A DNA stretch of 64,000 bases, from contig CANLZY010000019.1 of assembly GCA_947495685.1 (NCBI GenBank), positions 1 to 64,000 of the forward strand, given 5' to 3'. Of the stretch, positions 35,201-43,510 are shown one piece after another (the first letter of the stretch is position 1; the number at the start of each line of letters is the position of its first letter). The position numbers were made by a program, and so were the translations under genes. Source of the DNA: an uncultured Tropicimonas sp. (GTDB taxonomy: Bacteria > Pseudomonadota > Alphaproteobacteria > Rhodobacterales > Rhodobacteraceae). Under the pieces are notes generated by a model. It was given only the letters and a program-made list of their open reading frames with translations. It was not told where the DNA came from and did no database searches.

Positions 35201-36626
35201 TTGGTCGTCCTTCGGTTGGCAGAACGATGCGAACGCGCAGCCCGCCCAGTGGCGATGTCTCGGCCGAAATCGTGCCACCGTGGGTCGCCACGATGGCCGC
35301 ACAGATGGCGAGGCCAAGGCCCGATCCGCCAAGGTTGCGCGACCGCGAGGCATCGGCCCGGAAAAATCGTTCGAAAAGATGCGGAATGGCCTCTGCTGGC
35401 GGGGTGGGCGGCGAGTCGTCGAAGGTCGCGACGACGGTCTCCCCGTCCTTCCGGGCGCTGACGTGAATTTCGCCCGGCGCGATGGTATAGCGCAAGGCAT
35501 TTTCCAACAGGTTGTCGATCAGTTGCGCCAGCCGATCTGGATCACAGGTGATGTCGAGCGACGTGTCTATGGAGCGGGTCAGCGTCAACCCGGCCTGCGT
35601 CAGTCGCCCGTCGGCCAGATCCAGTCGGTCCTGCAGCAAGTGGCCCAGATCCGCCCGACGTTGCGCAACCGCTTCACGACCTTCGCGGGTGAACGACAGC
35701 AACTTCAGGTCGGCCACCAGCCGGGACAGCCGCATGACGGAATCGTGCATTTCGGTCAGGGTTCTCTCGTCAGCCTTGCGAATGCCATCCTGCATCGCCT
35801 CGATCTCCGCCCGCAGCACCGCCAGCGGCGTCTGCAATTCGTGCGAGGTGTCCGAAATCCACTGACGCTCGGCATCGCGCGATGCCTGAAGGCTCTCCGC
35901 AAGGGCGTTGGTATGGTCGATCAACTGGCCAAGCTCGTCCTTGCGGTCATTGGGAATGCGGGCATCGAAATCTCCATTGGCCAATGCCCGGGCACCGCTT
36001 TCAAGTGCCTTGATCGGGCGCAGTTGATGACGCGCCAACAACGTGGCGGCCGCGGCCGACAACGCCAGCGCAAACAAGGACGCCAGTGCAAGGTTCCGGT
36101 ACTGACCGCGCAGGAAGAACTGATCGCTCTGGCTTCGACCGCTGCGCGGCGCGGTCAGGCCGACATGGCCGACCGGTGGGTCACCGACGGAGGCGCCCGG
36201 CGCCAGGATCGGCCGTTGGGCCGACAGGGATTCACGCAACCCCGGCGGGATCAACTCGGCACCAGCGGGGTCAAGCAGGAACACTCGCATGCTGATCTGG
36301 AACGGGTCGCCCCCGGGGGGGGGCGGTGGGATGTGACCACGGATCGGTTCCGGCCGCTCCGGGCGAAAGTGGTGCTTGAGGAAATCGTTCCAGACCTGGG
36401 AGTTCGAAACCAGTTCCGGCCACCCCGGCGATGCGGGATCGTACGCCTCGGACAGCGCCGCCACGAACGCATCCATTCCCACAAGTTCGCCCTCCAGCAG
36501 GTAGCGCGAGAATCCGTCGCGCATCGAGTAGGCAAACAGCCCACCAAGCGTCGCGATCACAAGGACAGCGACGACAGCAAATGCGCGAAAGAACTGTGCC
36601 GCAAGGGAATGACGAATGGCTGCCAT
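35187..36626 (-). CDS. baeS: sensor histidine kinase, BaeS-like
   Basis: 479 aa. TM1 is at about 12-34 and a periplasmic sensor region spans about 35-177, containing a proline-rich stretch (HIPPPPPGGDP). TM2 is at about 178-198, followed by a HAMP domain (LRPIKALESGARALANGDFDARI). The phospho-acceptor is His262 in SDTSHELQTPLAVLRAEIEAM. The ATPase core has DNLLENALRY, a divergent D-box (TFDDSPPTP), FERFFRADASRSRNLGGSG and GLGLAICAAIV. Overall layout and motifs resemble E. coli BaeS (467 aa). The start is the ATG of MAAIRHS; the longer frame lacks a ribosome site. It is the first gene of the two-component operon and senses envelope stress in relatives. Confidence 0.87.
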   Translation of the reverse strand: MAAIRHSLAAQFFRAFAVVAVLVIATLGGLFAYSMRDGFSRYLLEGELVGMDAFVAALSEAYDPASPGWPELVSNSQVWNDFLKHHFRPERPEPIRGHIPPPPPGGDPFQISMRVFLLDPAGAELIPPGLRESLSAQRPILAPGASVGDPPVGHVGLTAPRSGRSQSDQFFLRGQYRNLALASLFALALSAAAATLLARHQLRPIKALESGARALANGDFDARIPNDRKDELGQLIDHTNALAESLQASRDAERQWISDTSHELQTPLAVLRAEIEAMQDGIRKADERTLTEMHDSVMRLSRLVADLKLLSFTREGREAVAQRRADLGHLLQDRLDLADGRLTQAGLTLTRSIDTSLDITCDPDRLAQLIDNLLENALRYTIAPGEIHVSARKDGETVVATFDDSPPTPPAEAIPHLFERFFRADASRSRNLGGSGLGLAICAAIVATHGGTISAETSPLGGLRVRIVLPTEGRPSDPQ

Positions 36627-36954
36627 GATCGCCACTCTATTCAGGATTGTGCAGCGAATATGAAGGCCCGGGCATGGCCCGTCGCGTACCAGAACGGGTT
36701 TCGGGACTTCCAGAACCAGAACGCAGCATGAAGACACCCATGCAATACATTGATAAAAAACAACTTATCGAAACAGCGCCCCCATCGGCGGGAAATGGCG
36801 GGATTTTCCTGCGGTCTTCCTTTTCGCTCCATGATCGTCCGTCAAGTTCAGGCTCAAAGCAGATGACGTCCCGCGTCACTGGCATGGCCGAGGCCCCGAT
36901 GCGCTGTCTCCAACCCGGACGCGTGCGCCCCGGTCTTCACCGAAAGGACCCAAG
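36627..36954. other. divergent intergenic region baeS / DUF1566 gene
   Basis: 328 bp with no supported gene. It must hold the promoters of the kinase-regulator operon (minus) and of the DUF1566-like gene (plus, ribosome site GAAAGGA just before 36955). I see no strong repeat or intrinsic terminator in it. Confidence 0.4.
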
Positions 36955-37539
36955 ATGTTGTTGCGTGACCGATACCTGCATGATCGCCACCAACCTTGGT
37001 ACGCTCTGTTGGACACGCAGATGCGGGACGACGACATTGTCGCGTGCCCGACCACGTTGACCGATCCGGACACCGGTCTGATGTGGTCCGTCGAGACCAG
37101 CGCCTCATCGCTGGACTGGTACGCCGCCCTTGCCTGGCAGGATGCGCAGAACACGCGTGCTTTGCTTGGCCATGACGATTGGCGCCTTCCCAATGCCTGC
37201 GAGCTGGCCGGGTTCAAGGCGCATTTCCCAACTCAGCCCGCCGCGACCACGGCAGCGATCCGCACGATCCAGTCTTGCGGCACGCCTTCCGGCACCCAGC
37301 CAGATACTGTTTCGCTCCGATCCACCACTCACGAAACGTTCTTCGATTCCCCACTCAACAGCGGCATTGAGGCCGCACGGGGAACAACGGAACTTCGTCG
37401 GGGCGCAGTCCGGGGCGATGACGTCCGCCTCATCGGTCCAACCATCGACTCCGGACAATTCTCCCTCCCGGCGCAGTGCACTGCACAGGCCATGCGCGTC
37501 TATGATCGCATCCCGCTCGTCCGGGATGAAAACGGTTGA
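36955..37539 (+). CDS. DUF1566 (Lcl C-terminal)-like protein
   Basis: 194 aa. The stretch DPDTGLMWSVETSASSLDW, then WQDAQNTRALLGHDDWRLPNACELAGF, is the signature of the DUF1566/Lcl_C fold, in which a D-x-x-T-G-L-M-W strand precedes a W-R-L-P-x-x-x-E-L turn. The C-terminal half is weakly conserved. No signal peptide is evident, unusual because many DUF1566 proteins are exported or lipid-anchored; an unannotated upstream start is possible. GAAAGGA stands before the ATG. It lies between the BaeSR-like genes and a small secreted-protein gene. The function is unknown. Confidence 0.65.
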   Translation: MLLRDRYLHDRHQPWYALLDTQMRDDDIVACPTTLTDPDTGLMWSVETSASSLDWYAALAWQDAQNTRALLGHDDWRLPNACELAGFKAHFPTQPAATTAAIRTIQSCGTPSGTQPDTVSLRSTTHETFFDSPLNSGIEAARGTTELRRGAVRGDDVRLIGPTIDSGQFSLPAQCTAQAMRVYDRIPLVRDENG

Positions 37540-37600
37540 ACATCGCCACACAAAGCACTGATAACAAAATAAATTCGAAAAATATCGAACCTCCACAATC

Positions 37601-37618
37601 GCTTCATTCTGGCTTCAT
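37601..37618 (+). promoter_or_regulatory. 11-bp-phased direct repeat (candidate OmpR-family binding site)
   Basis: GCTTCAT occurs twice, at 37601-37607 and 37612-37618, exactly 11 bp apart, about 58 bp before the start of the 97-aa secreted protein. OmpR/PhoB-family regulators typically bind tandem half-sites spaced 11 bp. The BaeR-like gene lies 2.4 kb away, so it is the obvious candidate; binding is inferred. Confidence 0.5.
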
Positions 37619-37675
37619 GCGGGACCGCCATCGTGAGCCACGATACACCAACCGCTCTGACAGGAGACAGAACCC

Positions 37676-37969
37676 ATGCCCCGAGACACACGCAACATGA
37701 TGCAGGCCCGTCTTGTCGCCATCGCCATTTTCACCTTCACCGTCTGCGTGATTGCCGAGGTCTCCGACGCCCAGCAAAGCCGTCAGGGCGGCCCACAGGG
37801 TGGCCCCCCGCCCGAGGCCATTTCCGCCTGTGAAAGCAAATCCGTGGGCGATGCCTGCTCCATGACCCTGCCCGGCAAGGGCGAGACCGTCTCGGGCGAA
37901 TGCATTTCCACGCCTGATCAGAAAGTTGCCTGCATGCCGGAAGGGGCACCGCGCCCTCCGAAGTCCTGA
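37676..37969 (+). CDS. small exported cysteine-containing protein of unknown function
   Basis: 97 aa. The N-terminal signal (MQARLVAIAIFTFTVCVIAEVSDAQ in pieces) is followed by a Gly/Pro/Gln-rich stretch (QSRQGGPQGGPPPEAI) and a compact domain with four cysteines (ISACESK, GDACSMTLPGKG, GECISTP, VACMPEG). The even number of cysteines suggests two disulfides in the periplasm. CAGGAGACAG precedes the ATG. Upstream is a phased direct repeat and downstream a strong terminator, so it is a monocistronic, probably regulated gene. No known family is recognised beyond resemblance to small secreted proteobacterial proteins. Confidence 0.75.
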   Translation: MPRDTRNMMQARLVAIAIFTFTVCVIAEVSDAQQSRQGGPQGGPPPEAISACESKSVGDACSMTLPGKGETVSGECISTPDQKVACMPEGAPRPPKS

Positions 37970-38009
37970 CCCGTCCCACCAAACAGGATTGCCGGACCCC
38001 GGCACACTT

Positions 38010-38046
38010 GCCGGCCCGTCTTCCCCCCTCGACGGGCCGGCCTTTT
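38010..38046 (+). terminator. strong intrinsic terminator
   Basis: An 11-bp perfect stem (GCCGGCCCGTC / GACGGGCCGGC) with a 10-nt loop is followed by a C and TTTT. It begins 40 bp after the small secreted-protein stop. It could also slow read-through from the convergent matB side. Confidence 0.85.
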
Positions 38047-38132
38047 CATGCGCTATCCGGGGTCCTCTTTGGGGGGCCACGGTCAATCCGGCGGACCCAT
38101 GTGGTCACGCCCTTGACGGTAGGGGCTGGCTG

Positions 38133-39644
38133 CTAGCCCAGGCAGGTCGCGAATTGTGCTCTGAGGGCATTTTTCTGGACTTTTCCCATGGCGTTGCGCG
38201 GCAGGTCCTCGACAATCAACACTCTTCGCGGATGCTTGAACCGGGCAAGTTTTGGTGCCAGGGCAGCGGCCAGATCGTGCGGGTCCGGCGAAGCACCGTC
38301 GTCGCTGACGACTAGTGCGACAACCGCCTCGCCCATATCGGGATGCGGCACCCCGATCACCGCGCTCTCGCGGACACCCGGCATGTCGTCGAGCAGGATC
38401 TCGATCTCCTTGGGATAGATGTTGTAACCACCAGAGATAATCAGGTCTTTCTGCCGCCCGACGATATGCACATAACCCTGCGCGTCGATCATCCCGAGAT
38501 CGCCGGTGATGAAAAAGCCATCCGGTCGTAGCTCCTCGGCGGTCTTTTCCGGCATCTTCCAGTAGCCCTTGAACACGTTCGGCCCACGAACCTCGATCAT
38601 GCCGGTTTCGCCCTGCGGCAGCGCGACATCGGAGTTGGGGTCCGTGATGCGCAGATCCACGCCCGGCAACGGATGGCCCACGGTCCCGGCAATGCGGTCA
38701 CCGTCGTACGGGTTCGAGGTATTCATGTTGGTTTCGGTCATCCCGTAGCGTTCGAGAATCCGGTGCCCGGTGCGTTGTTCGAACGCCTCGTGGGTGGCGG
38801 CCAGCAAGGGCGCGCTGCCGGACACGAACAACCGCATGTTGGCGACCAGATCCCGGTTCAACCGGTCGTCGGCCAGCAGACGGGTATAGAAGGTCGGCAC
38901 GCCCATCAACGTGGTCGACTGCGGCATGGCTTCGACAACCGTGTCGGCGTCGAACCTTGCAAAGAACCGCACGGCGGCACGTGACAGCAGGCTGACATTC
39001 ACCGCCACGAACAGGCCGTGGGTGTGGAAGATCGGCAGCGCATGGATCAGCGTGTCATCCTCGGTGAACCGCCACAGATCGGCCAGTGTCCGCGCATTCG
39101 ACAACAAGTTGTCATGGCTCAACATCGCTCCCTTGGACCGCCCCGTCGTGCCGGAGGTATACAGGATCGCCGCCAGGTCCTCCGGGCCGCAGGTCGCAAC
39201 GCCCTCGTGCGGCGCGACCGCGTCGGCGCGCTCCATCAGGCTGCCACCCCCGACCGGATCAAGGGTGAGGATCGTGGCATTGTTGCGCGTCGCGATGGGT
39301 TGCAGGGCATCAAGAGCCACCGGGTCGCAGATCAGCACCCGCGGTTCTGCATCGGAGATGAAATAGGCCAGTTCTTCGGGCGTATAGGCCGTGTTCAACG
39401 GCAACAGAACCGCGCCAAGCCTGATGCATGCTGCGTAGACGGCCAACGCCTGCGGGCTCTTGGCGGCCTGAAGCGCAACGCGATCGCCCTTTTTGACCCC
39501 GCAGGATGCCAGCACAGCGGCCAGCCGCGCCCCAAGCACGCCGAATTCGGCACGCGACAGCGTTCCGCCATCCTCCAGGTACAGGAAGGTCCCGGGGGTT
39601 GCGGCATGCGGCGCGAACATCGCGTCGAACAGATGATTGGACAT
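38133..39644 (-). CDS. matB: malonyl-CoA synthetase (acyl-adenylate ligase)
   Basis: 503 aa. The adenylate-forming ligase motifs are clear: YTSGTTGRSKGAMLSH (P-loop), LPIFHTHGLFVAVNV, ERYGMTETNMNTSNP, GFFITGDLGMID and the late Lys in PRNAMGKVQKNAL. The ERYGMTETNMNTSNPY variant and the IFHTHGL stretch are characteristic of malonyl-CoA synthetases. It makes malonyl-CoA from malonate, CoA and ATP. Two in-frame ATGs compete; I take the second (MSNHLFDAM) because AAGG stands 9 bases before it, but a start 6 bases earlier is possible. It follows matA by 6 bp. Confidence 0.9.
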   Translation of the reverse strand: MSNHLFDAMFAPHAATPGTFLYLEDGGTLSRAEFGVLGARLAAVLASCGVKKGDRVALQAAKSPQALAVYAACIRLGAVLLPLNTAYTPEELAYFISDAEPRVLICDPVALDALQPIATRNNATILTLDPVGGGSLMERADAVAPHEGVATCGPEDLAAILYTSGTTGRSKGAMLSHDNLLSNARTLADLWRFTEDDTLIHALPIFHTHGLFVAVNVSLLSRAAVRFFARFDADTVVEAMPQSTTLMGVPTFYTRLLADDRLNRDLVANMRLFVSGSAPLLAATHEAFEQRTGHRILERYGMTETNMNTSNPYDGDRIAGTVGHPLPGVDLRITDPNSDVALPQGETGMIEVRGPNVFKGYWKMPEKTAEELRPDGFFITGDLGMIDAQGYVHIVGRQKDLIISGGYNIYPKEIEILLDDMPGVRESAVIGVPHPDMGEAVVALVVSDDGASPDPHDLAAALAPKLARFKHPRRVLIVEDLPRNAMGKVQKNALRAQFATCLG

Positions 39645-39650
39645 GTGCAT

Positions 39651-40952
39651 CTACCTTGCTGGAGGTTGGGCGGCGCGACCGGCCTTGGCCAACGTCTGCA
39701 CCTGCCGGGAGAGGCTGATCGTGCCGTCGGTTGCAAAGCTTTCGCTGCGCGCTTCTACGTGCCGGGTGTCGTATCGGTAATTCACCATGGTTCCGCACGA
39801 TTGCCGCAAACCGTTCCCGGACAGGTCGGCATCGGCCAGGACGTTCTCGATCCGGGCGCCGTTGGACAGGTGGAACCGGGCAACGCTGTCGCGTGGCAAA
39901 CCGTTGGGCCGCCGGGCATCGGCCAGATATGTCGCGGCCAGTTCCCGCAAGGTCGCGGCCCGCGCCGGATCGGACGAGGTGGTTTCGGCAAGCACCTGTT
40001 CGGCCCGCGCGTTCCCATCGGATGCCTGTTCCTCCAGCCAGCGGTTCAAGCCGGGGATCGGGGACAGGGTGACGAAGGTCTGCAAGTTGGGCAGTTCGTC
40101 CGACAGATCCGATACGACGTGTTTGATCAGCGAATTGCCAAATGACACGCCCTTGAGCCCGGTCTGGCAATTCGAGATCGAATAGAACACCGCCGTGTCC
40201 GCCTGCGTCGCGGCGATCGGGGTGCGACCCTCGGTCAGAACCTCCTGGATCGAGGCCGGAATACCGCGCGTCAGCGCGACCTCGACAAAGATCAGCGGAT
40301 CCTCCGGCATCCGGGGATGAAAATAGGCATAGCAGCGACGATCACCGGGCTGAGTGCGGCGCCGCAGATCGTCCCAGTCGTTGATCTCGTGCACCGCTTC
40401 GTAGGCGATGATCTTTTCAAGCAGCGCTGCCGGCGTGTTCCAGTTGATCCGGTGCAACATCAGGAAGCCGCGATTGAACCATGATGTGAACAGGTGGTCA
40501 AAATCGAGGTCGATCCGTCCCAGATCCGGATTGTCCTTCATCGCCTGCAACAGGTCCTGACGCATCGCAACCAGATGCGCGGTGGCCCCCTCGGCCTGGT
40601 TCAGTTTGCGAAACAACTCCTGCCGGGTCGGCTCGGCCACTTCCAGAAACGCCGACAACGTTGCCGGCGCCGGTGTCTCGGCGTAGGCATCCGCACAGGC
40701 CCGGACGCGGTCGGTGTCGATGTCCAGCTCGTCGGCAAGGTAGTTGAAGAACCCGACCCTGCCCTCGAGCGACAGCGCGCGATAGGTGGCCAGCACCGAG
40801 ACCGCCTGCCGCAAGGTCGACGATTCTCCGCGGGACGACATCAGGCTGCGGCACTGCTCGATGATGGACCGTCCGTCCTTGGCCGGTTTCATCTCTGGCC
40901 GCGGGTCGAAGAACCCCGTCAGGAAGCTTGTCAGGGAACCTGCACCACGCAT
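39651..40952 (-). CDS. matA: malonyl-CoA decarboxylase
   Basis: 433 aa. An N-terminal helical region (about 1-150) is followed by the GNAT-like catalytic domain with HRINWNTPAALLEKIIAYEAVH, CYAYFHPRMPEDPLIFVEVALT, TAVFYSISNCQTGLKGVSFGN and FVTLSPIPGLNRWL. The His and Ser/Tyr-bearing segments match malonyl-CoA decarboxylases. It converts malonyl-CoA to acetyl-CoA and CO2, completing malonate use with MatB. The ATG of MRGAGSL is preferred over the upstream TTG because AGGGG lies about 7 bases before it. No malonate transporter is directly adjacent. Confidence 0.9.
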   Translation of the reverse strand: MRGAGSLTSFLTGFFDPRPEMKPAKDGRSIIEQCRSLMSSRGESSTLRQAVSVLATYRALSLEGRVGFFNYLADELDIDTDRVRACADAYAETPAPATLSAFLEVAEPTRQELFRKLNQAEGATAHLVAMRQDLLQAMKDNPDLGRIDLDFDHLFTSWFNRGFLMLHRINWNTPAALLEKIIAYEAVHEINDWDDLRRRTQPGDRRCYAYFHPRMPEDPLIFVEVALTRGIPASIQEVLTEGRTPIAATQADTAVFYSISNCQTGLKGVSFGNSLIKHVVSDLSDELPNLQTFVTLSPIPGLNRWLEEQASDGNARAEQVLAETTSSDPARAATLRELAATYLADARRPNGLPRDSVARFHLSNGARIENVLADADLSGNGLRQSCGTMVNYRYDTRHVEARSESFATDGTISLSRQVQTLAKAGRAAQPPAR

Positions 40953-40980
40953 CACGCCACCCCTAGCCAAATGAGACCTG

Positions 40981-41367
40981 TCACGTCAGCGACACGCGTT
41001 GGCCGGACAGTCCGACCTCAAGCGTCAGGCTGCCCTCGTTCACCAGCCAGCGCCGCAGATCGTATTCGCGCACGCCAGCGACGTGCATCGGGTCGCCGTC
41101 GGCAATATGTCGGGCCTCTTCGATGGAAGCCGCACGGTAGACGATCAGCCCCTCGCCCTGCATCAGCTCTCCACTTGCGTCAGAGACCGGACCGGCAAAC
41201 GCGAGCTTTCCGGCAGCTTCCTGCTTCGCCTGATAGGCGAGGTGGTCCGGCAGAGTCGCCCGAAGCTCTTCCGGCGACTTGACCGGCACCGTGCGCACGA
41301 CAAAAAGTTCCAGTGCCAAGGAGCCGCGCTCCTTGGCTTCACGCTTGTAGTCCGACCATGCAGGCAT
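40981..41367 (-). CDS. YCII-related domain protein
   Basis: 128 aa. The centre (LPDHLAYQAKQEAAGKLAFAGPVSDASGE, then GLIVYRAASIEEARHIADGDPMHVAG) is the YciI ferredoxin-like fold with its conserved His (LPDHLAY) and the DGDPMHV-type Asp-Pro. Many members are small hydrolase- or dehydrochlorinase-like enzymes. The promoter with a dyad (41394-41421) lies upstream and is shared with the divergent FAH operon. It ends 28 bp before matA on the same strand and may be transcribed with the malonate genes. The true function is unknown; it may belong to the catabolic island. Confidence 0.75.
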   Translation of the reverse strand: MPAWSDYKREAKERGSLALELFVVRTVPVKSPEELRATLPDHLAYQAKQEAAGKLAFAGPVSDASGELMQGEGLIVYRAASIEEARHIADGDPMHVAGVREYDLRRWLVNEGSLTLEVGLSGQRVSLT

Positions 41368-41393
41368 GATTTTTCCCCTCCAGATTTCACCCC

Positions 41394-41421
41394 ATCATAA
41401 AATATCGATTTTATTTGACAA
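41394..41421. promoter_or_regulatory. divergent promoter with palindromic operator (YCII gene / FAH operon)
   Basis: A perfect 7-bp inverted repeat, ATAAAAT-ATCG-ATTTTAT (41397-41414), lies between a minus-strand TTGTCA -35 and TATGAT -10, 16 bp apart. It is also just upstream of the FAH operon start. A related sequence sharing AATATCGA-N-TTTAT is found before the GntR gene at 48087-48102, so both may be sites of that regulator. Confidence 0.5.
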
Positions 41422-41473
41422 CCGTAAATATAATCACCAAAAATGGGGAACAAAGCAGCGAAGAGGAACAGAC

Positions 41474-42355
41474 ATGCGGTTCAGAGTCGGCAACAGCAGC
41501 GCCGGATACGGGGTTCACCTCCTGGAGGGCGATACAGCCGTGAACATCTCGGCCTTGGACGCCAATGTCGGCACTGACCTGATGGGTTTGATCCGTGGGG
41601 ATGTCGACATCTCCAGCCTTGCCGACGCGATCGCTGCGGCCCCGAAAGTGGACGCGACCAGTGTCGTCCCTGCCCTCCCGGTTGCCAATCCCGGCAAGGT
41701 GATCTGTCTCGGCCTCAACTATGTCGACCACATCAAGGAGGGCGGCTACGAAATCCCCGACTATCCCGCTCTTTTCATGCGCAGCCGCAATTCGCTGATG
41801 GCGGCGGGCGAGCCGATGGTTCGGCCGACCTGCTCGGAAAAGCTCGATTACGAAGCCGAACTGATGTTGATCATCGGCAAGGGCGGCAAGCACATCAGCG
41901 AGGCCGACGCGCTGGAGCATGTCTTTGGCTACACCCTGTTCAATGACGGGTCGGTGCGCGATTACCAGCGCAAGACCCACCAGTGGACGCCGGGCAAGAA
42001 CTTTGATGCCACCGGCCCGGTCGGCCCCGATGTCGTGACGCCGGACGAATTGCCCGCGGGGGCCGTTGGTCTCAAGATCGAATCCCGTGTCGGCGACGAA
42101 ATCCTGCAGAGCGCCACCACATCCGACATGTTGTGGTCCGTGGCCAAGACAATCGCGACGATCTCGGAGTATTCGACGCTGGAGCCGGGCGACCTGATTG
42201 CCATGGGCACACCTCCGGGGGTCGGCCACGCCAAGAAGCCTCCACGCTGGCTCCGCCCCGGCGAGACCGTCGAGGTCGAGATCGAGGGCATCGGCATCTG
42301 TGCCAGCCCGATTGTCGCCGAGGAATCGCTTACCACGAACGAGGCCGCAGAGTGA
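41474..42355 (+). CDS. fumarylacetoacetate hydrolase (FAH) family protein
   Basis: 293 aa. The FAH C-terminal domain is obvious: VICLGLNYVDHIKEGG, MRSRNSL, LDYEAELMLIIGKGG with the metal-binding Glu pair, GYTLFNDGSVRDYQ (metal Asp) and MGTPPGVGHAKKPP. Relatives hydrolyse or decarboxylate acylpyruvates and ring-fission products such as oxohept-ene-dioates. It opens the catabolic operon and overlaps the nitroreductase-like gene by 4 bp (GTGA). With an intradiol dioxygenase at the end of the same cluster, it probably handles a downstream ring-cleavage product. An upstream extension of the frame to 41366 is not supported. Confidence 0.9.
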   Translation: MRFRVGNSSAGYGVHLLEGDTAVNISALDANVGTDLMGLIRGDVDISSLADAIAAAPKVDATSVVPALPVANPGKVICLGLNYVDHIKEGGYEIPDYPALFMRSRNSLMAAGEPMVRPTCSEKLDYEAELMLIIGKGGKHISEADALEHVFGYTLFNDGSVRDYQRKTHQWTPGKNFDATGPVGPDVVTPDELPAGAVGLKIESRVGDEILQSATTSDMLWSVAKTIATISEYSTLEPGDLIAMGTPPGVGHAKKPPRWLRPGETVEVEIEGIGICASPIVAEESLTTNEAAE

Positions 42356-43017
42356 CCGCCCTGACCGGAGACGCCCTTGCCGAAGCGCGCGCATATGCCC
42401 AGCAAGCCGTTCGCGATGTCCGCGCCGCGTGTCCGCGTCTGGACGATGCCGCCATTGACCTGATCCTGCGGGATGCGCGCTCGCACTACGCCTGGACGGA
42501 CCGTCCCGTTCCGCGTGACTTGCTGGAAACCATCTACGACATTACCGCCGCTGGCCCGACCAGTATGAACTGTTGCCCGGCACGGTTCATCTTTGTCGAG
42601 TCGCCAGAGGCCAAGACGCGGCTGGCGAAATCGTTGAAAGCAAAGAACATCGACAAGATGATGTCGGCGCCGGTGACAGTGATCATCGCCCACGACCTGG
42701 AATTCTGGAAGGACCTGACCTTCCTCTTTCCACACGAGGATCGGCGGCCCCATTTCGAGGGCAAGCCGGAGCATTCCGAGATCACGGCCTTTCGCAACGG
42801 CACCCTGCAGGCGGCCTATTTCATGATCGCGGCCCGCGCCGTGGGTCTGGACACGGGCGCGATGTCCGGGTTCTCCAACGAGATCGTCGACGCCGAATTC
42901 TTCGAAGGCACCACATTGCGATCGAATTTCCTGTGCAACCTTGGCTACGCGGACGAGACGGCGCTGTTCCAGAAACTGCCCCGCTTCCCGTTCGACACGG
43001 CCTGCAAATTCGTCTGA
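42352..43017 (+). CDS. nitroreductase-family protein, RutE/malonic-semialdehyde-reductase-like
   Basis: 221 aa. The FMN-dependent nitroreductase fold closely resembles RutE, with ITAAGPTSMNCCPARFIFV, APVTVIIAHDLEFW, TAFRNGTLQAAYFMIAARAVGLDTGAMSGF in pieces, and LRSNFLCNLGYAD. RutE reduces malonic semialdehyde to 3-hydroxypropionate. Here no other rut genes are present; a different aldehyde, enone or nitro group in the ring-degradation pathway is also possible. The start is a GTG overlapping the FAH stop. The earlier frame from 42133 is a shadow of the FAH gene. Confidence 0.83.
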   Translation: MTALTGDALAEARAYAQQAVRDVRAACPRLDDAAIDLILRDARSHYAWTDRPVPRDLLETIYDITAAGPTSMNCCPARFIFVESPEAKTRLAKSLKAKNIDKMMSAPVTVIIAHDLEFWKDLTFLFPHEDRRPHFEGKPEHSEITAFRNGTLQAAYFMIAARAVGLDTGAMSGFSNEIVDAEFFEGTTLRSNFLCNLGYADETALFQKLPRFPFDTACKFV

Positions 43018-43024
43018 GGTTTCC

Positions 43025-43480
43025 GTGGCTATCCGACAGAAAAGCACGATCACGGTCAAGATGGCCGGCACAGCCACGAGCCATGCAAGGGTGGAGGTCG
43101 CCGTGCGCGACCTGACCTCGCAGATCGATGAACCCGTGGAACGTGGTGGCACCAATACCGGCCTTTCGCCAACCGAGACCGCCTATGCGGCACTGATCGG
43201 CTGCACCAACACCATCGGCAACAAATGCGCGAACAAGCTCGGGATCGACATCGGGCAGCTTGGCTTTGAAATGGAAGTTGATTTCGACCGCCGCGGCGTG
43301 CTGCTGTTGGCAGAGGTGGATGTGCCGTTCACCGCCATTCGCCTGACTGTGTCCTGCGACGGCCCAGCCAACCAGCAAGAGCTGGACCGGGTTGCCGCGG
43401 AAACCGCAAAGTACTGTGCGGTATCAAAACTCTACGAAAGAGCCGGGACAAACCTGGACATCAACTGGCGCAAGATCTGA
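43025..43480 (+). CDS. OsmC-family protein
   Basis: 151 aa. The OsmC/Ohr fold has its two redox cysteines: one in ETAYAALIGCTNTIGN and one in ETAKYCAVSKLYERAG. Family members reduce organic peroxides or are stand-alone stress proteins. The GTG start 7 bases after the nitroreductase stop has a GAGG-like ribosome site (TGAGG). Inside a catabolic operon it could remove peroxides from oxygenase chemistry, or act on a pathway intermediate; both ideas are inference. Confidence 0.8.
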   Translation: MAIRQKSTITVKMAGTATSHARVEVAVRDLTSQIDEPVERGGTNTGLSPTETAYAALIGCTNTIGNKCANKLGIDIGQLGFEMEVDFDRRGVLLLAEVDVPFTAIRLTVSCDGPANQQELDRVAAETAKYCAVSKLYERAGTNLDINWRKI

Positions 43481-43510
43481 CGCCGGACCACGACTTCAAG
43501 GGAGGAAAAC

